A DNA stretch of 25,354 nt from Candidatus Symbiothrix sp. (GCA_031284765.1 JAITXK010000053.1:1-25354); one strand, 5' to 3'; numbered from the stretch's first letter, positions 7,717-16,050 are shown. The notes: generated from the letters alone by a model not told the origin. Made by a program: numbers and translations.

Positions 7717-9117
7717 ATGCAAATCACTTTTCACGGCGCTGCACGAACCGTTACCGGAAGCAAACACCTGATTTCACTGAAGAACGGACAAAAAATATTA
7801 CTTGATTGCGGGATGTTCCAAGGAATGGGAAAAGAAACGGAAGGTTTCAACCGCAATTTCGGCTTCAATCCCGAAGAAATTACCTGCGTTTTCCTGTCAC
7901 ACGCGCACGTTGACCATTCAGGTTTGTTACCCAAATTGGTCAAGGAAGGCTTTAAGGGAAAGATTTACGCCACACCCGCAACCATTGATGTAGCGAAAGT
8001 CTTGTTGCAGGATTCGGCGCATATCCAACAACAGGATACGACTTTTCTGAATAAAAAACGGTTGAAAGAAGGTAAACCGCTCCTGGAACCGCTTTATACG
8101 GAAGAAGATGCTTTTCAAGTTCATTCGCATTTTGTGCCGGTGCACTATCACCAGCCGGTGCAAGTAAACGAAAGCATTCAAGTGGAATTTTTCGATGTCG
8201 GGCACATCATCGGAAGTGCTACTACCTATCTCACAATCAACGAATCAGGGAAACGCACCACCATCGCGTTCAGCGGCGATGTGGGGCGTTATGGCGACCC
8301 GATTCTCCATTCGCCCGAAGTCTTTCCGCATGCCGATTACATCATTATCGAATCGACTTACGGCGACAAAACACACGATGCTACCGATTCGTATGCCAAT
8401 GGGCTATACAAAAACATCATGGAAACCTGCATCCGGAAAAAGGGCAAACTCATTATTCCGGCTTTCAGCGTGGGACGTACCCAAGAATTGCTGTACGCTT
8501 TGAACGACTTGGAATTAGACGGCACCTTACCGCCCATCAAATATTATTTGGACAGTCCTTTGTCCTCCAAAGTAACGGATATTGTGAAACTGCATCCCGA
8601 ATGTTTCAACCGCACCATGCAAAAGCTACTGAAGACCGACCGCGACCCATTCATGTTTGCCGGCTTGAAATACATTTCCGACAAACGCGATTCGCAAGCT
8701 TTGAACAGCGATTATTCGCCGATGGTCATCATCTCCGCCTCGGGAATGGCGGAAGCCGGACGGGTCAAACACCACATCGCTAACAGCATTGATAATTGGC
8801 GCAACACCATTCTCTTGATTGGTTACTGCGAACCGCAATCGTTGGGTGCGCGCCTGAAACAACATCCCGAAACCATCACCATTTTCGGCGAACCGCATAC
8901 CGTCAAAGCGGACATCAACACCATCAATTCGATGAGCGCTCATGCCGATTACAACGATTTGAGTCAATATCTGGCTTGTCAGGTGGCTTCGGAAGTCAAA
9001 CGGGTGTTTGTGGTACATGGCGAACCGGATGTGCAGGAAGAATTCAGGAACCGCTTGCTGAAAAAAGGGTTTAAAGATGTGGTGATTCCTGAATTGCATC
9101 AGGGCTTCGGGATATAA
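7717..9117 (+). CDS. MBL-fold beta-CASP metallo-hydrolase (putative RNA-processing nuclease)
   Basis: A 466-residue protein of the YSH1/CPSF73-like branch of metallo-beta-lactamases. GAARTVTGS at residues 8-16 is the characteristic start. The zinc-binding motif is SHAHVDH at 61-67. Further metal ligands are expected at VGHIIGSA and SGDVGR. The beta-CASP insert is followed by FSVGRTQELLYAL, SASGMAEAGRVKHH and the C-terminal SMSAHADY and FVVHGEP motifs. Relatives are endo- or exoribonucleases, but cellular substrates of the Bacteroidetes members are poorly defined. It follows the CDP-alcohol phosphatidyltransferase by six bases, so it is probably part of that operon, although a link to lipid synthesis is not obvious. 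It ends convergently with alaS, 65 bp apart, with a repeat remnant between them. Confidence 0.88.
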   Translation: MQITFHGAARTVTGSKHLISLKNGQKILLDCGMFQGMGKETEGFNRNFGFNPEEITCVFLSHAHVDHSGLLPKLVKEGFKGKIYATPATIDVAKVLLQDSAHIQQQDTTFLNKKRLKEGKPLLEPLYTEEDAFQVHSHFVPVHYHQPVQVNESIQVEFFDVGHIIGSATTYLTINESGKRTTIAFSGDVGRYGDPILHSPEVFPHADYIIIESTYGDKTHDATDSYANGLYKNIMETCIRKKGKLIIPAFSVGRTQELLYALNDLELDGTLPPIKYYLDSPLSSKVTDIVKLHPECFNRTMQKLLKTDRDPFMFAGLKYISDKRDSQALNSDYSPMVIISASGMAEAGRVKHHIANSIDNWRNTILLIGYCEPQSLGARLKQHPETITIFGEPHTVKADINTINSMSAHADYNDLSQYLACQVASEVKRVFVVHGEPDVQEEFRNRLLKKGFKDVVIPELHQGFGI

Positions 9118-9166
9118 TTGCTTTTTTAGAATATTACAAGTAAATAAGGTAAATATCAAAAATAAA

Positions 9167-9194
9167 ATCCGTGTTGTCTGTCTTATCCGTGTTC
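9167..9194. repeat. Degenerate 9-bp tandem repeat at the 3' end of alaS
   Basis: Three successive 9-base units can be read on the plus strand: ATCCGTGTT (9167), GTCTGTCTT (9176) and ATCCGTGTT (9185), then C. On the minus strand the block encodes the last residues of AlaS (EHG) and its stop codon. A related block stands at the end of ilvD (16013-16050). Confidence 0.6.
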
Positions 9195-11837
9195 TAATCC
9201 CCCCCTCAATTCCTCCAAAGCCGCCGCCAAACCCGCGGCCTCTTTTCCGCCGGCAGTGGCAAAATGGGCTTGACCGCCGCCGCCACCTTGGATGTGTTTG
9301 GCAGCCTCGCGCACCAATTGCCCCGCATGCAATCCCGTTTTGACCAAGTCTTCGCTGATCATGACCGTCAATAAAGGTTTGCCGTCGAATTCGGTTGCCG
9401 CCACAAAATAGCTCTTTTCAGGAAACTCGCCCTTGAGTTGAAAGGCAACGTCTTTAACAATTTCGGCAGGAAACGGCCCCTTCAAAACAAACAGATGGAT
9501 ACCGTTGATTTCTTGCTGTTTTTCGATTATCTGTTGCTTTAACAAGACTGTCTTTTCTTTTACATATTCATCCATTTGCTTTTTCAATTCAGCATTTTCA
9601 TCGATAAATTTCCGTAAAGATTGAACCAAATCGGGCGTATTGCTAAAGAAAGATTTTAATTCACGAATGGTATCCTGTTGCAGATAGAATAACTTTTCGG
9701 CTGCTTCGGCCGTAATCGCTTCAATGCGCCGGATGCCCGCAGCGATGGACGACTCGGCAACAATCCGGAAGCTGCCGATGCGGCCGGTGGAATCAATATG
9801 CGTCCCCCCGCACAATTCAACGGACGAACCGAAAGAAACAACCCGGACGTCTTCGCCGTATTTTTCCCCGAACAATGCCATCGCGCCCAACTGTTTGGCC
9901 TTGGCAATCGGCACGTGACGTTTTTCATCCAGGGCAATGTTTTCGCGGATTTTTGCGGTAACTATTTTTTCTACCCGACGAATTTCTTCCTCCGTCACTT
10001 TTTGGAAATGCGAGAAGTCGAAACGCAAAAATTCGGGTGATACAAACGAGCCTTTCTGTTCCACGTGTTTGCCCAATACCTCGCGCAATGCGTCGTGTAG
10101 CAAGTGGGTAGCCGTGTGATTACATTCCGTGGCGCGGCGTTTGGGAATATCCACCGAAGCGGTAAACGTTCCGGTCAGATTATCGGGTAATTGGCGGGTC
10201 AAATGTACCGCCAAATTATTTTCGCGTTTCGTATCAAAAACCGCCAAGCTCTTGCCGTCAGCACCGGTCAATAGGCCGCTGTCGCCTACTTGTCCCCCCA
10301 TCTCGGCGTAGAACGGCGTTTGGTCCAAAACCAACTGGTAATATTCGGTGGTTTTTTGTTTTACTTTCCGGTAACGGAGAATTTGTGCGGTAGCCACAGT
10401 ATCGTCATACCCCACAAATTGGGGTTCGCCGTCTTTCACCACCGTCCAATCGCCTGTTTCGACGGCGGCGGCGTTGCGGGCACGTTCTTTTTGTTTTTGC
10501 ATTTCCGTATCGAAACCGGTTTTGTCCACGGTCATTGCCTGTTCGCGGAGAATGAGTTCCGTCAAATCCAAGGGGAAGCCGTAGGTGTCGTAAAGGACGA
10601 AAGCATCTGCGCCGTCAATCTGCGTTTTGCCGGCGGCTTTGGCTTCCTGAATTTGTTTATCCAATAATTTGATACCGGTTTCCAAAGTGCGCAGGAAGGA
10701 ATCTTCTTCTTCTTTGATCACTTTTACAATCAAGTCCTGTTGAGCCATTAATTCGGGATAAGCATCGCCCATTGAATCCATTAAAGCAGGAATTAATTTG
10801 TACATGAATGCCTTTTTCTGACCGAGAAAAGTGTATCCGTAACGCACTGCGCGGCGCAAAATACGGCGAATGACATAACCGGCCTTCGCATTGGACGGCA
10901 ATTGGCCGTCGGTAATCGAAAAAGCGATGGTGCGGATATGGTCGGCGATTACGCGCATCGCAATGTCGATGTCGCATGTAGAGGCGTGGCATGCCGCGTC
11001 TCTACAACCGGTAATCGTGCCGATGGCTTGAATCAACGGTTGAAAAACATCGGTGTCATAATTGGATGTTTTTCCCTGCACCGCCATGCACAAGCGTTCA
11101 AAGCCCATGCCGGTATCAATCACTTTGTTGGGAAGACCTTCCAATGAACCATCGGCTTTGCGGTTGAATTGCATGAATACCAAGTTCCAAATCTCAATGA
11201 CTTGCGGGTGGTCGTGATTGACCAAATCCCTGCCGCTCACTTGGGCGCGTTCGGCATCGGAACGAAGGTCGATATGAATTTCCGAACAAGGGCCGCAAGG
11301 GCCGGTATCACCCATTTCCCAAAAATTATCGTGTTTATTTCCATTAATAATGCGGTCTTCCGGAAGATATTGTTCCCAATACGAAACAGCTTCATCATCT
11401 CGGACTAAATTTTCGGATGCACTTCCCTCGAAAACGGTTACATACAACCGGTTTTTATCCAATTTCAATACTTCAGTCAGATATTCCCATGCGTATTCGA
11501 TGGCTTCCTTTTTAAAATAATCGCCGAACGACCAGTTGCCAAGCATTTCAAACATTGTATGATGATAGGTGTCGTGCCCCACTTCTTCCAAATCGTTGTG
11601 CTTACCGCTCACGCGCAAACATTTTTGCGAATCGGCTACACGCGAATACTTAATCGGTACGTTGCCCAAAATAATATCTTTGAACTGGTTCATGCCCGCA
11701 TTGGTAAACATCAAAGTAGGGTCATCCTTGATTACCATGGGTGCTGACGGAACGATTTTGTGGTTTTTACGCTCAAAAAAATCCTTAAACGATTGACGAA
11801 TCTGGCTTGCGCCGGGTTTTAATTCTTCAGTTGTCAT
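9183..11837 (-). CDS. alaS: Alanine--tRNA ligase
   Basis: An 884-residue, full-length AlaRS (E. coli 876). The class II aminoacylation core is at the N-terminus, with FTNAGMNQFKDIILG and the motif 2 region around TYHHTMFEMLGNWSFGDYFK. The editing domain carries the zinc ligands HTATH (H574, H578) and CGGTH (C676, H680). A coiled region (about 735-775) precedes the C-terminal DHHA1-like domain with its GGGGGQAHFATAGG glycine-rich loop. It charges tRNA-Ala with alanine in the cytoplasm and removes mischarged Ser/Gly. The final residues and stop codon fall in a dispersed repeat, so the very C-terminus may have been replaced without harm. It is divergent from the M23 peptidase gene, with promoters in the 89-bp gap. 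Confidence 0.98.
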   Translation of the reverse strand: MTTEELKPGASQIRQSFKDFFERKNHKIVPSAPMVIKDDPTLMFTNAGMNQFKDIILGNVPIKYSRVADSQKCLRVSGKHNDLEEVGHDTYHHTMFEMLGNWSFGDYFKKEAIEYAWEYLTEVLKLDKNRLYVTVFEGSASENLVRDDEAVSYWEQYLPEDRIINGNKHDNFWEMGDTGPCGPCSEIHIDLRSDAERAQVSGRDLVNHDHPQVIEIWNLVFMQFNRKADGSLEGLPNKVIDTGMGFERLCMAVQGKTSNYDTDVFQPLIQAIGTITGCRDAACHASTCDIDIAMRVIADHIRTIAFSITDGQLPSNAKAGYVIRRILRRAVRYGYTFLGQKKAFMYKLIPALMDSMGDAYPELMAQQDLIVKVIKEEEDSFLRTLETGIKLLDKQIQEAKAAGKTQIDGADAFVLYDTYGFPLDLTELILREQAMTVDKTGFDTEMQKQKERARNAAAVETGDWTVVKDGEPQFVGYDDTVATAQILRYRKVKQKTTEYYQLVLDQTPFYAEMGGQVGDSGLLTGADGKSLAVFDTKRENNLAVHLTRQLPDNLTGTFTASVDIPKRRATECNHTATHLLHDALREVLGKHVEQKGSFVSPEFLRFDFSHFQKVTEEEIRRVEKIVTAKIRENIALDEKRHVPIAKAKQLGAMALFGEKYGEDVRVVSFGSSVELCGGTHIDSTGRIGSFRIVAESSIAAGIRRIEAITAEAAEKLFYLQQDTIRELKSFFSNTPDLVQSLRKFIDENAELKKQMDEYVKEKTVLLKQQIIEKQQEINGIHLFVLKGPFPAEIVKDVAFQLKGEFPEKSYFVAATEFDGKPLLTVMISEDLVKTGLHAGQLVREAAKHIQGGGGGQAHFATAGGKEAAGLAAALEELRGGLEHG

Positions 11838-11858
11838 ATTTCAAAACTTCTTGTTTTT

Positions 11859-11866
11859 CAAAATTA
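11859..11866 (-). promoter_or_regulatory. -7 box of alaS promoter
   Basis: TAATTTTG on the minus strand, 21 bases before the alaS ATG, matches TAnnTTTG. The nearest upstream TTTG is 16 bases away, shorter than consensus, so only the -7 element is convincing. Confidence 0.45.
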
Positions 11867-11867
11867 A

Positions 11868-11899
11868 TTTGCAAAAATACAACAAATACCTTACTTTTG
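11868..11899 (+). promoter_or_regulatory. Promoter of M23 peptidase/merR operon
   Basis: TTTG (11868-11871), 20 bases, then TACTTTTG (11892-11899): an exact fit to the Bacteroidetes housekeeping promoter. The ATG follows at 11927. Confidence 0.75.
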
Positions 11900-11926
11900 T
11901 CGCCATTGTGAGATAAAATTCCCTTA

Positions 11927-12868
11927 ATGAGCAAGATATTTTATAAATACAATCCTCAGACATTGAATTATGAACGAGTGTATCCGACTGCTAAACAGCG
12001 TATTTGGTCGGTTTTCCGTCATTTATTCATTGGAGTTATAGTGGGAGCAATCGTGTTTTGGATTGTTTCTTACAAAATTGATTCGCCGCAGGAGAAATTG
12101 TTAAAAAAGAATTACATCTTGTTGTTGACACAATATCAACTTTTATCCAAACATCTGGACGAAGATGAAAAGATATTGACGGAACTACAGCAACGGGATG
12201 AAGATTTATATCGAGTCATGTTCAATGCCGACCCCTTACCGCGAGAAGAGGATGAGCGAGAACATCGTTATGACCGCTGGCTGACTGTTCCCAATGCCAA
12301 ATTAGTCATTGCCACCACCCAAAAATTAGATAATTTGACCCAGCACTTGTATGTTCAATCTTGTTCGTATGATGAGTTGGTCGAATTGATCAAAACCAAA
12401 GAAGAGCGCATCAAGAACATTCCTGCCATTATGCCTTTGTCTTCCAAGCAGATGAACCGCATCGGTTCCGGCTTCGGCATGCGCGTGCATCCCATTTTCG
12501 GCAATCTACGCATGCACACCGGTATCGACTTGAACGCACCAACCGGAACGCTTATTTACGCCACCGGTAACGGCATTGTGGAATCTGCCGATTGGGACGG
12601 CGGTTATGGTTATTCGGTAGTCGTCAACCACGAATTCGGATACAAAACACGGTATGGACATTGTCAAACGATGAAAGTCCGTGCCGGACAAAAAGTAAGC
12701 CGGGGACAAATAATAGCCACGGTTGGTTCCACAGGTACAGCCACCGGATCTCACTTGCATTACGAAGTGATTGTGAAAGGACAATACGATAATCCGGCGA
12801 AATACTTCTTCATGGATTTAAGTCCCGAAGAATATAGCAATATGTTATACGAAGCAGAAAACAGATAG
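11927..12868 (+). CDS. M23 family (LytM-type) metallopeptidase
   Basis: A 313-residue membrane-anchored endopeptidase. One transmembrane segment (residues about 32-49, HLFIGVIVGAIVFWIVSY) is followed by a charged, probably coiled-coil stretch (about 55-165). The C-terminal peptidase domain has all expected zinc and catalytic residues: H197 and D201 (MHTGIDL), H245 (RYGH) and the HLH motif H276-L-H278. It should cut peptide cross-links of peptidoglycan in the periplasm or regulate such cutting. Because the ligands are intact, this is not a degenerate EnvC-like activator. The start sits 27 bases after a perfect promoter. A MerR-like gene begins six bases after the stop, so the two form an operon divergent from alaS. 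Confidence 0.92.
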   Translation: MSKIFYKYNPQTLNYERVYPTAKQRIWSVFRHLFIGVIVGAIVFWIVSYKIDSPQEKLLKKNYILLLTQYQLLSKHLDEDEKILTELQQRDEDLYRVMFNADPLPREEDEREHRYDRWLTVPNAKLVIATTQKLDNLTQHLYVQSCSYDELVELIKTKEERIKNIPAIMPLSSKQMNRIGSGFGMRVHPIFGNLRMHTGIDLNAPTGTLIYATGNGIVESADWDGGYGYSVVVNHEFGYKTRYGHCQTMKVRAGQKVSRGQIIATVGSTGTATGSHLHYEVIVKGQYDNPAKYFFMDLSPEEYSNMLYEAENR

Positions 12869-12873
12869 AGAAA

Positions 12874-13248
12874 ATGCCTGAATCTAAGTTTAAAAGAGAA
12901 AAATTATTTTACTCCATCAAGGAAGTGGCTGAAATGTTTGACGTCAAACCTTCTCTGTTGCGCTATTGGGAAAAGGAATTTCCCAGTATTCATCCGCCTA
13001 CAACTGTAGGAAAGACACGCCAATATCGAAAAGAAGATATTGAAGAAATTCGCCGTATCTACCATTTGGTAAAAGAACAAGGCGTAACTTTGTCGGGAGC
13101 CAAACAAAAACTGAAGAACAATCGCCCCCATGTGGATGTCAGCAGCGAAGTAGTTGAACGATTAACCTTCATTAGAGAAGAACTGATGAAGTTGAAAGTT
13201 GAATTTGATGAATTGGACCAAGCATACGAAGAAGCCGTGAATCCGTAA
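12874..13248 (+). CDS. MerR family transcriptional regulator
   Basis: A 124-residue protein with an N-terminal MerR winged helix-turn-helix: FYSIKEVAEMFDVKPSLLRYWEKEF (residues about 10-34) and TRQYRKEDIEEIRRIYHLVKEQGVTLSGAKQKLK (about 48-81). The remaining ~40 residues form a coiled helix for dimerisation. No effector-binding domain and no metal-binding cysteines are seen, so the signal, if any, is unknown. It follows the M23 peptidase by five bases and probably shares its promoter, which may point to a role in envelope or division control. Its stop codon abuts the ilvN stop on the other strand with no base between them. Confidence 0.85.
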   Translation: MPESKFKREKLFYSIKEVAEMFDVKPSLLRYWEKEFPSIHPPTTVGKTRQYRKEDIEEIRRIYHLVKEQGVTLSGAKQKLKNNRPHVDVSSEVVERLTFIREELMKLKVEFDELDQAYEEAVNP

Positions 13249-13824
13249 TCAACCGGCTGCATCCGGTTGCCGGCTCAGTTTTGCTTCCATCGTGGCCAAC
13301 ATATCGCTCAGGCGTTCCACTTTGGATTTCGTAATCGCTACCCTCCCTGATCGAATAAATTGCAATACCCCTATTTTTTCGCTTAATTCATGGAAAAAGG
13401 CGCGGGTTTCATCGGTATGGCCGGTCTTTTCAAACACCGTCCATGTTTCGGTCATGTCCAGAATGCGAACGTTGTTGCGCCGGATAATATCTTCTATGGA
13501 GCCTAATTCCAATAATTTCGCAGTTGACACTTTATATAAGGCAATTTCCTGAAACACCAAATCTTCGTCCGTATTGTAATAGGCTTTCACAATATCGACT
13601 TGCTTATCAATCTGTTTCACAACCTTTTCAATCATTTCCTTATCGGTATTGACCGTGATGGTAAACTTGTGAATGCCCTCAATGGCCGAAGGCGAAACCG
13701 ATAAAGTTTCGATGTTCAGACCGCGGCGCGTGAAAATAATCGTTACCTGATTTAATAAGCCGACGGTGTTTTCCGAGAAAATCGTTACGGTGTATAGCGT
13801 CTTGTCTTTGTTATTCTCTTTCAT
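13249..13824 (-). CDS. ilvN: Acetolactate synthase small (regulatory) subunit
   Basis: A 191-residue regulatory subunit of acetohydroxyacid synthase. The N-terminal ACT domain (residues about 9-85) reads LYTVTIFSENTVGLLNQVTIIFTRRGLNIETLSV, where the NxxGxLxxI-type turn binds valine in the family. The C-terminal ALS_ss_C-like domain extends to about residue 175. It stimulates the catalytic subunit and mediates valine feedback inhibition. It lies 33 bp downstream of ilvB on the same strand and is the last gene of the operon. ilvC, which often follows in Bacteroidetes, is not here. The gene ends directly against merR. Confidence 0.95.
   Translation of the reverse strand: MKENNKDKTLYTVTIFSENTVGLLNQVTIIFTRRGLNIETLSVSPSAIEGIHKFTITVNTDKEMIEKVVKQIDKQVDIVKAYYNTDEDLVFQEIALYKVSTAKLLELGSIEDIIRRNNVRILDMTETWTVFEKTGHTDETRAFFHELSEKIGVLQFIRSGRVAITKSKVERLSDMLATMEAKLSRQPDAAG
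13250..13269. other. Inverted repeat at the merR/ilvN convergence
   Basis: CAACCGG (13250-13256) and CCGGTTG (13263-13269) form a perfect 7-bp stem with a 6-base loop. It lies inside the 3' end of ilvN and directly after merR. There is no T-run on either side, so a canonical intrinsic terminator is not supported, but it could slow convergent transcripts. Confidence 0.35.
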
Positions 13825-13857
13825 CTTCCAACTGAATTTATTTATTCCTTTTACAAC

Positions 13858-15588
13858 TTATTCCAACAAAATATGGGTTATTGCCGAACCTGCCGGAACC
13901 ATGGGATATACCATGCCGTTCGACAGTACTTTTGCTTCCAGAAAGTAGGGGCCTTTCGTAGCCAGCATTTCCCGAATGGCTTCGTCCAATTCCTCGCGTG
14001 TCGTTACCGACCGTCCCGGAATACGATAGGCTGAAGCGATTTTTAAAAAGTCCGGATTGTGCATAACCGTTTCAGAGTAGCGTTCGTGCCAAAAAAGTTC
14101 CTGCCATTGGCGAACCATGCCCAAGAAATCGTTGTTCAAGAGTATAATTTTAATGTCGATATTGTATTGCATAATCGTCCCCAATTCCTGAATTGTCATT
14201 TGCAGGCCTCCATCGCCCACGAACAGGCAAACGGTGCGGTCGGGTGCGCCGAATTTTGCGCCCATAGCCGCCGGTAAACCGAAGCCCATGGTGCCCAATC
14301 CACCCGAAGTGACCACGCTCCGCGTTTGGCTGTATTTGAAATAACGTACGCTCATCATCTGGTTTTGTCCAACATCGGTTACCAAAACGGCTTTGTTTTC
14401 AGTTGCTTCGGTAATTTTATGGACGACTTCGCCCATTTTCAGCGGGCCAGATGCGGGATGTATTTCTTTGTTGATGACGACTTCCACTTCCCTTTTCCAA
14501 GGTGCGAGAAAGGTTTCCCGCCATGCCGTATGTTGGTTATCGTTCAATAAGGCAGTCACTTCGGCCAGGGTATCTTTGGCATCGCCCAAGACCGGCACAT
14601 CTACGTTCACATTTTTGTTGACTTCGGCCGGGTCTATATCGAAATGAATGATTTTCGCTTGTTTGGCATATTGATTCAAATCGCCGGTTACGCGGTCGTC
14701 AAAACGCATGCCGATAGCAATCAGCACATCACACTCGTTGGTTTTCAGGTTGGGAGCCACATTGCCGTGCATTCCCAGCAGACCCACATTCAGCGGTTCG
14801 TCGGACGGCAAGGCGGAAAGTCCCAAGACCGTCGATGCGGCGGGAATATCAGCTTTGCGCAAGAAATGCAGCAACTCCTTTTCGGCATGTCCCAAGATAA
14901 CGCCTTGACCCACCAAAGCCAAAGGCCTTTCGGCTTGATTAATCCATTCGGCTGCTTTCGCAATGTTTTCCGGTTCAATATCGGGCACAGGGATATAGGA
15001 GCGGATATGATTGACTTGATATGGCTCATAATTCACGAGCGCGGTTTGTGCATTTTTGGTAAAATCCAGCACCACAGGGCCGGGACGACCGGTTGAAGCG
15101 ATATAGAAAGCGCGAGCGACCGCCCAGGCAATCTCATCGGCATTGCGCACCTGATACGCCCATTTGGTAATTGGTTGCGTAATGCCGATGACATCTATTT
15201 CCTGAAAGGCATCTGTACCCAAGAGGGTGGTCGGCACTTGTCCCGCAATCACAACGATGGGGGTGCTGTCCATCATGGCGTCGGCGATGCCGGTAATGGT
15301 GTTGGACATGCCCGGGCCTGAAGTCACAATCGTTACGCCGACTTTTTCCGACACACGGGCATAGCCTTGAGCGGCATGAGTGGCGCCTTGTTCGTGGCGC
15401 ACCAAAATATGTTTTAATTGGTCCTTGTAGTCGTATAAACTATCGTAAATAGGGATTGCCTGGCCTCCCGGGTAGCCGAAAATGGTATCTACGCCTTCGT
15501 GAATGAGGGCTTCCAAGAGGGCTTGTGAGCCGGGGATGGAACGCGGATGACACGGGTGGAGCGGATTTTCGCGGGTTTTGTTTGTCAT
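13858..15588 (-). CDS. ilvB: Acetolactate synthase large (catalytic) subunit
   Basis: A 576-residue thiamine-diphosphate enzyme making acetolactate or acetohydroxybutyrate, the first common step of valine, leucine and isoleucine synthesis. The N-terminal domain shows FGYPGGQAIPIYDSLYDY and the catalytic Glu in RHEQGATHAAQGYARV (E66). The C-terminal ThDP-binding motif is GDGGLQMTIQELGTIMQYNIDIKIILLNN, followed by GMVRQWQELFW. I chose the ATG at 15588. The reading frame stays open to 15645, but the extra 19 residues overlap the upstream GxxExxY gene and lack family similarity. The upstream GxxExxY stop is only four bases before this ATG. ilvN follows 33 bp downstream. Confidence 0.96.
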   Translation of the reverse strand: MTNKTRENPLHPCHPRSIPGSQALLEALIHEGVDTIFGYPGGQAIPIYDSLYDYKDQLKHILVRHEQGATHAAQGYARVSEKVGVTIVTSGPGMSNTITGIADAMMDSTPIVVIAGQVPTTLLGTDAFQEIDVIGITQPITKWAYQVRNADEIAWAVARAFYIASTGRPGPVVLDFTKNAQTALVNYEPYQVNHIRSYIPVPDIEPENIAKAAEWINQAERPLALVGQGVILGHAEKELLHFLRKADIPAASTVLGLSALPSDEPLNVGLLGMHGNVAPNLKTNECDVLIAIGMRFDDRVTGDLNQYAKQAKIIHFDIDPAEVNKNVNVDVPVLGDAKDTLAEVTALLNDNQHTAWRETFLAPWKREVEVVINKEIHPASGPLKMGEVVHKITEATENKAVLVTDVGQNQMMSVRYFKYSQTRSVVTSGGLGTMGFGLPAAMGAKFGAPDRTVCLFVGDGGLQMTIQELGTIMQYNIDIKIILLNNDFLGMVRQWQELFWHERYSETVMHNPDFLKIASAYRIPGRSVTTREELDEAIREMLATKGPYFLEAKVLSNGMVYPMVPAGSAITHILLE

Positions 15589-15592
15589 ATTT

Positions 15593-15973
15593 TTATTTGT
15601 TTTTGTTTGAATATATTTTTCTTTTGTATTCTGGAGTTTTTCCAAAATTGAGAAGAAGACCTACTTCCATATTGGTTGCTTTTAAATAATTTAGCAACTG
15701 ACATTCATGCGCTTCACAAAGTGATTCTGCTGCTTTTAATTCTAATATTACTTTATCATTTACAATAATGTCTGCATAATACTCTCCAACTTTTTGGTCT
15801 AAATAATAAACATCTATTTTATATTGTGCTTTACAATCAAATCCTTGATTCTTCAATTCAAAAAATAAAGCATTCTGATACACTCTTTCCAAAAATCCAT
15901 ATCCCAATTGATTATAAACCTTATAAAATGCTTTTATAATTTCAACAGTCAAATCCCTACATAACAATTCCAT
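15593..15973 (-). CDS. GxxExxY family protein (putative PD-(D/E)xK fold)
   Basis: A 126-residue protein. The name-giving motif GFLERVY lies at residues about 26-32, after KAFYKVYNQLGY. ADIIVNDKVILELKAAESL follows, in which the Asp and the ELK resemble a PD-(D/E)xK nuclease core. The conserved end is QLLNYLKATNMEVGLLLNFG. The molecular function of this family is unproven. It sits between ilvD and ilvB and is visibly richer in A and T than both, suggesting later insertion. An in-frame TTG at 15979 could serve as start, but I prefer the ATG at 15973, which has a strong GGGAGG ribosome-binding site (15983-15988) nine bases upstream. Such a site is unusual in this window. The ilvB ATG follows its stop by four bases, so operon transcription could continue through it. 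Confidence 0.8.
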   Translation of the reverse strand: MELLCRDLTVEIIKAFYKVYNQLGYGFLERVYQNALFFELKNQGFDCKAQYKIDVYYLDQKVGEYYADIIVNDKVILELKAAESLCEAHECQLLNYLKATNMEVGLLLNFGKTPEYKRKIYSNKNK

Positions 15974-15982
15974 AATCAATAA

Positions 15983-15988
15983 CCTCCC
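15983..15988 (-). promoter_or_regulatory. Strong Shine-Dalgarno of the GxxExxY gene
   Basis: GGGAGG on the minus strand, nine bases before the ATG at 15973 and three before the alternative TTG at 15979. The spacing favours the ATG. Confidence 0.5.
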
Positions 15989-16012
15989 AGTTAAATAATT
16001 AAATAAAAAAAA

Positions 16013-16050
16013 ATTCGTGTCAATCCGTCCAATCCGTATTACCCGCGTTC
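16013..16050. repeat. Degenerate 9-10-bp tandem repeat at the 3' end of ilvD
   Basis: Four units on the plus strand: ATTCGTGT (16013), ATCCGTCC (16023), ATCCGTAT (16032) and ACCCGCGTTC (16041). On the minus strand the block encodes the last IlvD residues (ERG) and the stop codon, just as the related block does for AlaS at 9167-9194. Confidence 0.6.

Noticed and set aside
8626..9159. Minus-strand open frame of 177 codons opposite the beta-CASP gene
   Set aside because: It lies entirely antisense to conserved catalytic motifs of the beta-CASP protein, and its translation is His/Phe-rich in a way typical of shadows.
15589..15645. N-terminal extension of ilvB by 19 residues
   Set aside because: It overlaps the 3' end of the GxxExxY gene in another frame and is Lys/Thr-rich without similarity to acetolactate synthases.
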